DNA of 64,000 nt from an uncultured Coriobacteriales bacterium (GCA_934636245.1 CAKUAI010000018.1:5547-69546); one strand, 5' to 3'; counted from the first letter of the stretch, positions 35,387 through 43,863 are shown. Notes: a model not told the origin generated them from the letters alone. Made by a program: numbers and translations.

Positions 35387-36568
35387 ATGACCAAGCAAGC
35401 TGAATGCGCGGGCGAGCTGGCAGGGGCGGGCGCGGGCGCGACGGACGAGCTGGCAGGGGCGGGCGCAGACGCGACGGACGAGCTGGCGGGCGCGGGCGCA
35501 GGCGCGACGGACGAGCTTACCGTGCTCCAGGGCTATCTTGAGACATGCGAGGGACTGCGCCGCGCCCTGGGGATTGAAGGCCCCGCCCCGCAGTTACATC
35601 GCTTTGCCCAAGGAGAGTGCAACGTCAACTACTGGTTTGCAGCGCCCCAGGCGGCGCTCGACCAGCTCGAAGCGCGCGGCGGCGTGCGCAGCGACCGACT
35701 CGTCCTGCGCGTGAACCACGTGTCCCAGATGCACCTGGAAAACCAGATTGCCTATGAGTTCTCGGCTCTTGACCTGCTCGAACCCTGCGGACGCACCCCG
35801 CGCACGCTGTGGTGCGACGCAAGTCGCACGTCCGTGCCCTGGGGCGTGGGCGTGGAGGAGTTCCTGCCCGGCTGCCCCCTGGCATACGAGACCGACATGG
35901 CCCAGGCGGCGCGCATTCTGGCCGACGTTCATGCGGTCGAAGTGCCGGCCGCGGCCCGACAGTCCCTCATCTGCCCCGCCAACCCGCTGCTCGGCATCGC
36001 CCGGGAATGCAGGCAGATGTTTGAGAAGTACCGCACCTGGCACGCGGCCGAAGACTTCGTCTTGACGCGCGTGGACGCGATGATGCAGGCGGCCTTCGCC
36101 ATCGCGCAGGGCGCAGGCGAGCTTGCAGGGCAGCGACTCTGCATCGCCAATACCGAGCTCAACTCGCACAACTTCCTCATCGGCGACAACGGCCGCCCCA
36201 GCTACCTCATCGACTGGGAGAAACCCCTGCTCAGCGTGGCTGAGCAAGACCTGTCGCATTTCCTGGTGCCCACCACCACCAACTGGAAGACTGAAACGAT
36301 TCTCAGCCGTGCGCAGCGGGAGGCCTTCCTCGACGAATACGAGCGGGCCGTGGCCGGGCGCTTCCCCACGCAGGGTCTGCGCGAGCGGCTCGACGGCTAT
36401 CTCACCGTGACCTGCCTGCGCGGCATCACCTGGTGCGCCATGGCCTGCGTCGACTACACCGAGGGCGGCCCAGGCCTGCGCAACGAGGACACCTTCGCCA
36501 AGATCAAGCAGTTCCTCTCGCACGAGTACCTCGAGATGATCTGGGAGGATTTCTACCGCGAGGCTTAA
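35387..36568 (+). CDS. Choline/aminoglycoside-kinase-like phosphotransferase with variant active site
   Basis: A 393-residue protein 208 bp after the ATPase gene, with its own ribosome site (AAAGGAAGG). Residues ~8-44 are three near-perfect copies of an 11-residue unit like ELAGAGAGATD. The kinase fold follows: FAQGECNVNYWF, LVLRVNHVSQMHLENQIAYE, VEEFLPGCPL. The catalytic loop, normally HGDxxxxN, reads NTELNSHNFLIG, with Asn for His and Glu for Asp; the metal Asp in YLIDWEKPLLS is kept. The substrate is unknown; position suggests a compound brought in by the YnjBCD-like importer. Activity needs proof because of the loop change. Confidence 0.78.
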   Translation: MTKQAECAGELAGAGAGATDELAGAGADATDELAGAGAGATDELTVLQGYLETCEGLRRALGIEGPAPQLHRFAQGECNVNYWFAAPQAALDQLEARGGVRSDRLVLRVNHVSQMHLENQIAYEFSALDLLEPCGRTPRTLWCDASRTSVPWGVGVEEFLPGCPLAYETDMAQAARILADVHAVEVPAAARQSLICPANPLLGIARECRQMFEKYRTWHAAEDFVLTRVDAMMQAAFAIAQGAGELAGQRLCIANTELNSHNFLIGDNGRPSYLIDWEKPLLSVAEQDLSHFLVPTTTNWKTETILSRAQREAFLDEYERAVAGRFPTQGLRERLDGYLTVTCLRGITWCAMACVDYTEGGPGLRNEDTFAKIKQFLSHEYLEMIWEDFYREA

Positions 36569-36627
36569 CGCAGACTCGGGGCAGGCTGAGGCACCCCGGC
36601 AAGCCCCCGTCGCTCAGATTCGGCGAA

Positions 36628-37566
36628 TTAGACCGCCGGAGCGGTCCTTGCCCCTGAGCCCGCTGCCCAGTCTTCGAACCATGCAAGGTCCTCAGGGGTG
36701 TCCACGTCGTGCAAGCGGGAACCCGTGGCAACCGTGCGGCCGTGTGCGGCGCATGCGGCGAGGGCGTCATCGAAGACACTTAAGCCGCCATAGGTCGTAC
36801 CCTCAAACAACTGGGGAAACGGCCGCTTGAGACCCACGAACCAGTAGCCACCGTCCTCCACCGGGCACAGGGCCACGTCGGTTGCGGGGTCTTTGAGCAG
36901 GCCGAGCGCCTCGGCCACAATGCCGGTCGTTGCCTCGGGCAAGTCCGACCCCATGAGGCCCACCGCGGGCGCACCCGCCGCAAGCTCGCGCTCAAGCGCC
37001 GCGCGCATTCGCACACCCAGGTCGGAGTCGTCCACCTGCTCCATGAATGCGGCGCCCTCCCCAGCCAACGCCTGCATGCGCTCGAGCCCCTCCGCGCCGC
37101 AGTAGGAGACGCACAGGTGCCAAAGCCCCTGGTCAGCGCCCGCTCGAAGCTCGCCGAGAAGTCGCTCGAGCAGGTGCCACTGAAACTCGGCCGCCCCCTG
37201 CTCGCCGAGCGCCGGAATGAGGCGCGTCTTGGCCTGCCCCGCCTTGGGCACGCGTGTGAAGAGGATGAGCGTGGGGATAAAAGCGCCCTTGGCCGCGCCG
37301 GATATTGAGCGCAAGTCGGCCGACCCCCGCGCGACAGTTGCGACCGACGCGCCAGACATGTCGGTCATATCCGACACGTTCTCTGTGCCACTTTCGCTGA
37401 CCACGCTGCTCGCGCCTACATCTTCAGGCGCGACAAACGACCTGGTCATGCGAGACATTTTGCCCATGCCAGACGCGGCGTCCGCGCCAGGCACGACCGT
37501 CGCATCGGCCGGCTCCTGCATACCAGCCACGCTGGGCACCTCGCCCGTTGCAGCACTGTCGCTCAT
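36628..37566 (-). CDS. TIGR04282-type glycosyltransferase (DUF2064)
   Basis: A 312-residue protein. The first ~95 residues are a low-complexity Ser/Ala/Asp/Met extension not found in the family. The nucleotide-sugar fold then begins LILFTRVPKAGQAKTRLIPA, the DUF2064 hallmark, with GLMGSDLPEATTGIV and DVALCPVEDGGYWFVG. The family is named transferase 1, rSAM/selenodomain-associated, and NCBI links it to arsenosugar synthesis. Its start overlaps the CCG gene stop by 4 bp, so the far upstream ATG is favoured. Last gene of the five-gene operon. Confidence 0.85.
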   Translation of the reverse strand: MSDSAATGEVPSVAGMQEPADATVVPGADAASGMGKMSRMTRSFVAPEDVGASSVVSESGTENVSDMTDMSGASVATVARGSADLRSISGAAKGAFIPTLILFTRVPKAGQAKTRLIPALGEQGAAEFQWHLLERLLGELRAGADQGLWHLCVSYCGAEGLERMQALAGEGAAFMEQVDDSDLGVRMRAALERELAAGAPAVGLMGSDLPEATTGIVAEALGLLKDPATDVALCPVEDGGYWFVGLKRPFPQLFEGTTYGGLSVFDDALAACAAHGRTVATGSRLHDVDTPEDLAWFEDWAAGSGARTAPAV

Positions 37567-38375
37567 TGCTCCTCCCCCAAGGGCTCGAGGTTTCGGTCAA
37601 ACTTCCTGCGGGCACGGTTGGGGATGGCATGCACGCAGTCGGGCACCTCGTCCACGCCGAGATAGACCCCCAGCACATGGCGAACCTGACCGGCGTATCC
37701 CATGCGGGCAAACTGGCCCGCACACGACGCGCAGGTGGTATAGAGCACTCTACCAGCAGCTTTGTCAAAAATAGCCTCGTCGAGCTTGCGCACGACAGGC
37801 GCACCCTTCTCGGCGATTCCCGGCTTGAGGCCGCAGCACGGCACGCCGCGCAACTGCTCCACCTCTGCCATGTCCATGAGCATGCGCGCCTGCGACTCCC
37901 AGACCCGCCGCGCCCGATCCGGGCATGGGGTGAACAGCGCTCCGCTCAGGCGCGGCCGCCTCTCGCCCAACAGGCCCGCGAGCTTTTCCGCCTGCGGGCC
38001 CTCCTGCCACTGGAACAGCTTCTCATATATCGAGATGCAGCAAATACCCAGCTTGCCTGCCATATGCGCATAGCAGTTGGGGCACGCCAGCACAACCTCC
38101 GTGCAGCCCACGGCCTCAAGCCGCTCGCGAATACGGGCAAGGATGCGGTCTGCCCGTTCGGCCTTTCCGCTCGACGCAACCGCCATCGCGCAGCAGTCGT
38201 ATGCCACGCCCGTCCCCATGTGGCGGCACAGCCCCACAAGCGCATCCGTTGTCCGCGGGAACTGCGAGATGAGGCTGCACCCCGGAAACAGCACACTTGA
38301 GCAGGTGTTTTTGGGGTATGCGCTAAACAGGTAGTGTCCCTTCTCAAACATGCTCAACGCCATGCCAAAGCTCAT
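37563..38375 (-). CDS. CCG-domain (heterodisulfide-reductase-like) Fe-S protein
   Basis: A 270-residue protein. The ATG at 38375 overlaps the TVP38 stop and has AGGAAGG upstream. Cysteine groups are arranged as in CCG-domain proteins of the HdrB/GlpC type: CSSVLFPGCSL, YDCCAMAVASSG, LACPNCYAHM, PCCGLKPG, TTCASCAGQF. Two CCG-like units could hold a non-cubane or [4Fe-4S] cluster and act on disulfide or thiol substrates. The redox partner is unknown. The operon context ties it to the TVP38 and glycosyltransferase genes. Confidence 0.82.
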   Translation of the reverse strand: MSFGMALSMFEKGHYLFSAYPKNTCSSVLFPGCSLISQFPRTTDALVGLCRHMGTGVAYDCCAMAVASSGKAERADRILARIRERLEAVGCTEVVLACPNCYAHMAGKLGICCISIYEKLFQWQEGPQAEKLAGLLGERRPRLSGALFTPCPDRARRVWESQARMLMDMAEVEQLRGVPCCGLKPGIAEKGAPVVRKLDEAIFDKAAGRVLYTTCASCAGQFARMGYAGQVRHVLGVYLGVDEVPDCVHAIPNRARRKFDRNLEPLGEEQ

Positions 38376-39052
38376 GCCTGCCCGCCTTCCTGCCCCTGCA
38401 CGCGTTCCTTGAGCACGCGGGCCGCAACCAAAGTCGTCACGAGCAGCACCGCCGCAACCGCGAAGCACACGAGACGCTGGCCCTCGTCGACAAGGCCGGC
38501 GGCCGCCACGGTGTAGGCCGCCGTTCCCGGGAATAGAAACGCCGCCGAGTAGAGCGCGTAGTGCCCGAAACTCACGTCGGTGATGCCGTAGGCAAAATTC
38601 TGCAGGTTGTAGGGGAACAGGGGCACCAGGCGCGTCACGGCAAGCAGGTACAGGTCGCTCTTGTGGGCGCCTTCAAAGAGCAGCTTGTTGAGGGCGGGGC
38701 TCTTGGCAAGCAGGGGTTTCACAGCGTCCTTGAGGAAGAGGCGCCCGGCAACAAAGGCCGCGATTGCACCAGCCGTCACGGCCACCCAGCACAAAAGCGT
38801 CCCCCACACGGGCCCGAACAAGGCACCCGCCACCAGGGCAAACACGAATCCGGGCATCATCAGCACGACGCAGGCAACGGTAGACACGAGCACATACACG
38901 AGGCCCGCCGTCAGGGCGTTCTCCTCCAGCAGCGCGCGCATCGTGGCCATGGCGTCGGTACCGCTCAAGGCATCCGACCAGCCAAAGACCATGTTGAGCA
39001 CGAAGAGCACAATGGCAATGCCAACGAAGGCCCACAGCTTGGCGTTTCGCAT
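38372..39052 (-). CDS. TVP38/TMEM64 (DedA superfamily) membrane protein 1
   Basis: A 226-residue protein starting at 39052 (AGGGGGA upstream) with ~6 TM helices. The VTT-domain core is MPGFVFALVAGALFGPVWGT and the re-entrant pair VAGRLFLKDAV; LVPLFPYNLQNFAYGITDVS is the second signature. Relatives are YdjX/YdjZ of E. coli and the DedA/VTT group, some of which flip or carry lipids. It sits between the TIGR04283 gene (8 bp gap) and the CCG gene (4 bp overlap). Confidence 0.88.
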   Translation of the reverse strand: MRNAKLWAFVGIAIVLFVLNMVFGWSDALSGTDAMATMRALLEENALTAGLVYVLVSTVACVVLMMPGFVFALVAGALFGPVWGTLLCWVAVTAGAIAAFVAGRLFLKDAVKPLLAKSPALNKLLFEGAHKSDLYLLAVTRLVPLFPYNLQNFAYGITDVSFGHYALYSAAFLFPGTAAYTVAAAGLVDEGQRLVCFAVAAVLLVTTLVAARVLKERVQGQEGGQA

Positions 39053-39060
39053 GGCTCCCC

Positions 39061-39786
39061 CTAACGGATGTCTCGATAGCGGGCGGCGATTTCCTGGATG
39101 TCCGCGCCCTCGCGGTACATTTTGCGCAGCGGCACCATGGCGCACCACGTCTTGAGTATCTGCACCGTGCCTTTGCCGAACCTGCGACTCGACGTGGTGA
39201 TGCGCCCGTGCGTCATGCCAAAGCGCACGCCCCGCTCGCGCAGGTTCAGGCACAGCTGGAGGTCTTCCATGATGGGCAGGTCGGGAAAGCCGCCCACCTC
39301 CTCAAAGAGCTCGCGGCGCATGAAGATGCCCTGGTCGCCATAGGCGATGCCGCGAACCCGCACACGGGCGTTACTCATCCACGAGCAGAACCACAGCACC
39401 GGGTGGCGCCGGTCAAACCGGATGCCAAAGCAACCTGCGTCGTGCTTGCGCGCCACGCGCAAGATTTGATCCACCGGGTTGGGCGGCAAGACGCTGTCGG
39501 CATGCAGGAAGAAAATGACGTCGCCCGACGTCGCACGTGCGCCTTCATTCATCTGGCGCGCGCGGCCCTTGGAGGTTGCGAGCACGTGAAACTCACGTGC
39601 AAGCTCCTCGGCCGTGCCGTCGCAGCTGCCGCCGTCGGCCACCACAAGTTCGCAGCGTTCGGCCAGCTGGCGCAACTGCGGGATAAGCGCCGGCAACACA
39701 CGGGCCTCGTTATATACAGGAACGACCACCGAGACGGAAGGGGCCTCGATGGTCGGAAGTTTGCGATGGCGAGGGACTTGCAACAT
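39061..39786 (-). CDS. TIGR04283-type glycosyltransferase
   Basis: A 241-residue GT2-fold enzyme. It has VSVVVPVYNEARVLPALI, VADGGSCDGTAEEL, the GRARQMNEGARATSGDVIFF segment and the family-typical FLHADSVLPPN with its metal-binding HAD, then PIMEDLQLC. NCBI names the family arsenosugar biosynthesis glycosyltransferase (transferase 2, rSAM/selenodomain-associated). It lies 15 bp downstream of the second TVP38 gene. Cytosolic, probably membrane-adjacent. No ArsS or ArsM is visible in the window. Confidence 0.9.
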   Translation of the reverse strand: MLQVPRHRKLPTIEAPSVSVVVPVYNEARVLPALIPQLRQLAERCELVVADGGSCDGTAEELAREFHVLATSKGRARQMNEGARATSGDVIFFLHADSVLPPNPVDQILRVARKHDAGCFGIRFDRRHPVLWFCSWMSNARVRVRGIAYGDQGIFMRRELFEEVGGFPDLPIMEDLQLCLNLRERGVRFGMTHGRITTSSRRFGKGTVQILKTWCAMVPLRKMYREGADIQEIAARYRDIR

Positions 39787-39801
39787 GGAGTGCGGCCTCG
39801 G

Positions 39802-40674
39802 TTAGTCCTGCTCGGCGGGAGCGGCGGCCTGGGCTGCGGGCGCAGCAGCCTGCGCGGCGGGGGCGGCGGGGTTGGTGGCCTGCGCGGCAGGGGCAGCAAC
39901 CTGCGCGGCGGGCGCAGCGGCCTGCGCGACGTCCTTCTTCTTCTGCGTCTCGGTATACACCTGACGGATGACAACCACGAGGATTGCCAGGGCAAACAGG
40001 ATGAGCAGGCCCGTCATAAGGAGCTTCGCGCCGCCGGTGAGCATGCCGCCCACATAGCTGTACACGATGGTGGCAGGCAGCTGGCCCAGGCCCGTCGCCC
40101 AGAAGAACGACCAGAACCTCATGCTGGTGAGACCTGCAAAATAGCTCACCCAGTCGAACGACACGAACGGCAGCAGGCGCGCGATGAGCACGCTCTGGGT
40201 GCCGTGGCGCTGGAAGAACTCCTCCATCTGACGGATGCCGTTCTTGCCGGCGAGCTTCTCCACGGCCTCGCGGCCCACGACGCGGGCGATCCAGAAGCAC
40301 AGAGCGGCGCCGACCATGGCGCTTGCCCACGACAGGATTGCGCCCTGCCACCAGCCGAAAAGGTTGGCATTGGCGATGGTGATGAGGAAGGCGGGCAGCG
40401 GCGCAATGACCGACTGGAACACCATGAGCAAGAACGACACCACGGCAGCAGCCGGGCCGTACTGCGCCATGAAATCGCTGGCAGCCGAGAAATCGCCGGT
40501 CGCAAACATGGCAAACACCGAGCCCACCCACTCATGCACCGCCGGCACAAAGAAATAGACGGCGACAAGCACGAGAATGGCGGCAATCAGGATGCCGCGC
40601 TGGACCCAAACGTTCTTGTTCGAAGCGGGGGCGGCGGCAGTTTCGCCAGCGGAATTAATAGGATTGGATGACAT
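39802..40674 (-). CDS. TVP38/TMEM64 membrane protein 2 with Ala/Pro/Gln tail
   Basis: A 290-residue protein; ~6 TM helices. VTT core PLPAFLITIANANLFGWWQG and LLPFVSFDWVSYFAGLTSMR. The last ~40 residues are a repeat of Ala-Ala-Pro-Ala-Ala-Gln units after TETQKKKD, absent from the family and probably a flexible cytosolic tail. First gene of the operon. Two different TVP38 proteins in one locus matches E. coli ydjX and ydjZ. Confidence 0.88.
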   Translation of the reverse strand: MSSNPINSAGETAAAPASNKNVWVQRGILIAAILVLVAVYFFVPAVHEWVGSVFAMFATGDFSAASDFMAQYGPAAAVVSFLLMVFQSVIAPLPAFLITIANANLFGWWQGAILSWASAMVGAALCFWIARVVGREAVEKLAGKNGIRQMEEFFQRHGTQSVLIARLLPFVSFDWVSYFAGLTSMRFWSFFWATGLGQLPATIVYSYVGGMLTGGAKLLMTGLLILFALAILVVVIRQVYTETQKKKDVAQAAAPAAQVAAPAAQATNPAAPAAQAAAPAAQAAAPAEQD

Positions 40675-40883
40675 CGCATCTCCTGCGAATCGTAAGACGG
40701 CACGGGCATGCAGAAAAAACGACCCAGCCAGGGCCGCACCTCATTGCCTCGTTGCAGAATTACGGGCACCGCTTCAGTGTACCAGAGACCTGGAAAACGG
40801 CAACACGCCTCGCGCTTTCCCAAAGAGAACCCATCCGAGCAGGAGCGCGGCAAGAGGCAGAGCCGCACAAGCGCGGCTTCTTG
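40675..40883. other. Gene-free start of a 925-bp intergenic region
   Basis: No gene in 40675-41599. The ribosome site of the TVP38 gene is at its left edge. An imperfect hairpin (gaggcagagccgc ~40855 with gcggcttcttgcctc ending ~40888) precedes a tandem repeat, a MITE-like element and a dispersed repeat. Confidence 0.5.
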
Positions 40884-40970
40884 CCTCAACGACGAAACGA
40901 CTGGCAAAGCTGCGGAAGCACGACCTCCAGCCTCAACGACGGAACGAGTGGTAAAGCTGCGAAAGCACGT
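40884..40970 (+). repeat. Two-copy 47-bp tandem repeat
   Basis: Units starting cctcaacgacgaaacgact (40884) and cctcaacgacggaacgagt (40931), about 85-90% alike over ~40 bases. Gene-free; function unknown. Confidence 0.75.
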
Positions 40971-41096
40971 TCTTCATAGCAGGTCAGCATTCTTAGCGCA
41001 GCGCCGATCGCATAAAGCGCGGTATCAGAAGGACAAACGGCAGCGATATCTCGCCCAAATGACTGCATGCGCCCCCGCGCCAGCCGCCCATATCCC

Positions 41097-41237
41097 AAAA
41101 ACGCCAAAAGTCTGCGTTATACCGTTCCCACTTGCTGTACGCGGGCCTTATCAAATTACATAACCCCAGGTAAACGGCTTGTCGCTTTTCACGGTATAAC
41201 ACCGGCAAGAACTATAACGCAGACTTTTGGGACTTTT
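41097..41237 (-). mobile_element. MITE-like element, copy 2 (~141 bp)
   Basis: Terminal repeats caaaagtctgcgttata (41105-41121) and tataacgcagacttttg (41213-41229), with flanking aaaaacgc and gggactttt shared with copy 1. The interior is the reverse complement of copy 1 with many substitutions. A nested inverted repeat (gttataccg with cggtataac) adds hairpin potential. Confidence 0.72.
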
Positions 41238-41353
41238 CGCAGCCGCACCCCGAGCTCGACAGGTCACCCCGCCCCTGACGCACGGATTTGCCCTCCGGCC
41301 GCTCCGACTCCATCGCTTTTGGCCAGGCGATAATTGAGTCCAATCGACCTCAT

Positions 41354-41416
41354 CGAACACGTTTTCTACCTGCGGCGTTGCAATGGCAAGGTGCCGCGCG
41401 GCCCATTTGCTCATCG
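41354..41416 (-). repeat. Dispersed 63-bp repeat, copy D
   Basis: Inverted relative to copy A, no gaps. Read on the minus strand, its frame begins ATG AGC AAA TGG (product MSKWAARHLAIATPQVENVF) and stays open well beyond the core. It lies ~120 bp from the MITE-like copy 2. Confidence 0.78.
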
Positions 41417-41599
41417 TCAGCCTCAACGTGGCGATACGTGCCCCTCGCCCACTTCTCCCATCGGCCCGCTCGGGTGCCCGCGCTACTTCTGCGCCGCAGC
41501 TCCTTCCCTCAAGGCGCACCTCTCCCCTAAAGCGCCCCATCGAACAGGTCAGCGGTTGATGTGCCCGGCCTTAAAGTCCCTGCCGTTGCTGTCCTCCCC

Positions 41600-42217
41600 C
41601 TAAAACACCTCATCGAAGGGGTCGGTGAGGGTGGGGGTGCAGGTTCCGCGGGTGAGCTCGCGCAGGGCGTCGAGGAAGGGTTGCTGGGTGCCGTCAAGCA
41701 TGCGCAGGTCGAGCTCAACCTCGTGGGTGAAGCGCGTGTCGAGCGTCTTGGCGCCGCAATCGCAGGCCAGGCGGGCAACGCGCTCGTAGAGCGGGTAGTC
41801 GATGTGCATGCTGATGTCGACGCAGCGCGACACGCTCACCAGCTCAGCTGCCTCCACGGCCAGGCGAGCGGCTCCGGAGTAGGCGCGCACGAGGCCGCCC
41901 GTGCCCAGGAGCGTGCCGCCGAAGTAGCGCGTCACCACACAGCACACGTCTTGCAGGCCGCTTCCGCGCAGCACGTCGAGCACCGGCGGACCCGAGGTTC
42001 CCTGCGGCTCGCCGTCGTCGCTGCGGCGCTCACCGCCTGAGCGCAACACCCAGGCATACACGTTGTGCCTGGCCAGGGGGTTTGCCTTGCGGATCTCCGC
42101 GATGAGGGCAAGCGCCTCCTGCTCGTCTTCAACATGGTCGAGGGTGGCGATGAAGCGGCTGGCCTTCTCCTCGAGCTCGGCCGTCACGCGGCCGGCGATG
42201 GTGGTGTAGGCACTCAT
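41600..42217 (-). CDS. yigZ: YigZ/IMPACT family protein
   Basis: A 205-residue protein. The N-terminal UPF0029/IMPACT domain has KASRFIATLDHVEDEQEALA, ARHNVYAWVLR, the SDDGEPQGTSGPP signature, and VVTRYFGGTLLGTGGLVRAY. A small C-terminal EF-G-IV-like domain follows (~145-205). Archaeal and eukaryotic relatives affect translation control; the bacterial role is unclear. It is followed by 200 bases without a gene and lies 5 bp after the aldose-epimerase gene, so the two are likely cotranscribed. Confidence 0.92.
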   Translation of the reverse strand: MSAYTTIAGRVTAELEEKASRFIATLDHVEDEQEALALIAEIRKANPLARHNVYAWVLRSGGERRSDDGEPQGTSGPPVLDVLRGSGLQDVCCVVTRYFGGTLLGTGGLVRAYSGAARLAVEAAELVSVSRCVDISMHIDYPLYERVARLACDCGAKTLDTRFTHEVELDLRMLDGTQQPFLDALRELTRGTCTPTLTDPFDEVF

Positions 42218-42222
42218 GGCTG

Positions 42223-43125
42223 CTAGAACACCTCAATCGTAAACGAGCACGCGTCGATGTACTCCGGTGCGAGAAGCGTCATCGCGCGCTTGTTCTCAAA
42301 GCGAACACCCTCGTCGAGCGCCGTGGAACATCCGCGCCAAGGTTCGATCGCCACAAAGGGCGCATCGCCCGCTGCCGACCAAAGGCCCAGGTAGGGAAAG
42401 CTTTCGAACGCAACGCGCACGCCATGGCCCTGCGGGCCAGCGAGCTCCACACGGCTGGCGGGCACACCCTCGAGCAGCAGCGTGTCCACGTCGAATAGGC
42501 GATGGCTGAGCGGCAGACGGCCGGCGTTGTTGAGCACGGGCACGCGATGGGAAAAGTCCCAAAGTCCCCCGCCCACCATCGTCGGAGACGAGGCGGTCCA
42601 AGGCCTGGCAAAACGCAACTCATAGTCTTCGAAACGCTCGCCCTCGCACAGCGGCACGTTAAACGCGGGGTGGCCGCCCAGCGTGAACGGCAGCACGGCG
42701 CCGCCGGTGTTCAAGACCTCGAAAGTCTGTCGCAACGTGGAGGCGCCCTCCACGGCATAGGTCACATGCAGGCAGAATGCATACGGAAAGGCAGCGCGCG
42801 TCTGCTCGTCCGAACGCAGCTCGAGCGTCACGGCGTGCTCGCGCACGTCCACCACGCGAAACTCCCGCGTTCGCGCCACGCCGTGCCTGCCCATGGAAAG
42901 AGGACCCTCGGCGCTCACCGTGCCGGGCCGCAGGCTGCCGACGATGGGGAAGAGCACGGGCGCCCGGCGCGGCCACCAGCGCTCGTCACCCTGCCACAGG
43001 TACTCGCGCCCGTCAAAGGCCAGGCTCATGAGCTGCGCGCCGAGCGAATCGACGCGCGCGACAAGGGCTCGTCCCGCCTCGTCGGGGGTTCCGCAAATCG
43101 TAATGAATTGGGCTTCGTCGGCCAT
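42223..43125 (-). CDS. Aldose 1-epimerase-like protein (galactose mutarotase fold)
   Basis: A 300-residue protein. It carries the mutarotase pattern RRAPVLFPIVGSLRPG, the SMGRHGVARTREF motif with catalytic-type His, LGGHPAFNVPL and FVAIEPWRGCS with the likely Glu base. It belongs to the LacX/YeaD-type branch rather than GalM proper. Expected reaction: anomer interconversion of a sugar or sugar phosphate. Cytosolic. It is 5 bp upstream of yigZ and next to a large non-coding repeat array. Confidence 0.88.
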   Translation of the reverse strand: MADEAQFITICGTPDEAGRALVARVDSLGAQLMSLAFDGREYLWQGDERWWPRRAPVLFPIVGSLRPGTVSAEGPLSMGRHGVARTREFRVVDVREHAVTLELRSDEQTRAAFPYAFCLHVTYAVEGASTLRQTFEVLNTGGAVLPFTLGGHPAFNVPLCEGERFEDYELRFARPWTASSPTMVGGGLWDFSHRVPVLNNAGRLPLSHRLFDVDTLLLEGVPASRVELAGPQGHGVRVAFESFPYLGLWSAAGDAPFVAIEPWRGCSTALDEGVRFENKRAMTLLAPEYIDACSFTIEVF

Positions 43126-43323
43126 ATCGCGCGCTCCGCATCAGTCGAAAACAGGGACCTTACGTACAGCGCAAGATTCTATACGGTCTGCGCGAGATAT
43201 CCGAAGCCGATTCCTCAGCCACGAAGCCCCTATACCGCCGTGCAGCCGGGCCACAAGACGAGACCACGCAACACCGCGGGCTTGCTCTCCTCCAGCATGC
43301 CCTTAATCACCCTCCCTCCCCTT

Positions 43324-43790
43324 CTGGCGGGAAGGCGAATATCAGGCAATTCCAACAGCCAGCTGCCAACCAGTCGGGCAGGTCTCCTTGGCAGCCAAAC
43401 GCGCTTCAGAACAGTTTTGGCCCTCTCGCTCTGGCAACCAGACGAGTTTCGGAGTAGTCCCGACCCGCCCGCTGGCAGCCAAATGAGTTTCGGAGTAATT
43501 CCAACAGGCAAGCGGGCAACGAAATGAGTTTCGGAGTAGTCGCATCCATTTAAAAGCGCCCTGATGGCCGTTTTAAGGGGGTTTGAGGGGCAAAAAGGGC
43601 TCAAACCGGCGATTTGGGCCCCCTTTCCCAGCAAAACCACGCCAGGAAAGCCGCTTGGCAACGTTTTCAGTACTCCGAAACTCGTTTCTCTGCCAAAGGG
43701 GTCGAGAAAACTACTCCGAGACTCGATTCTCTGCCAGAGAAGTCACGAAACCACCCGGTGAGCGGACTCTCTGTCAGAAACGTGGCGAGG
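43324..43790. repeat. Palindromic array of ~41-bp repeat units
   Basis: Left half: units beginning near 43324, 43388, 43431, 43472 and 43513, the last three exactly 41 bp apart, sharing gagtttcggagta at 43444, 43485 and 43526 (the first two are diverged). Right half, inverted: tactccgaaactc at 43671 and tactccgagactc at 43712, with a diverged third unit at ~43753, again 41 bp apart. The centre (43560-43640) has a hairpin ggtttgag...ctcaaacc. No gene lies between 43126 and 43863. Confidence 0.85.
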
Positions 43791-43863
43791 GCAACCCCCC
43801 TCGCAACGATCTTCAGGCTGCGGGACCAACAAACTCCGATGAAAGACGCGTGCCCAACGGACC

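Noticed and set aside
43324..43790. CRISPR array
   Set aside because: Units are contiguous with no unique spacers, are inverted in the second half, and no cas gene is near.
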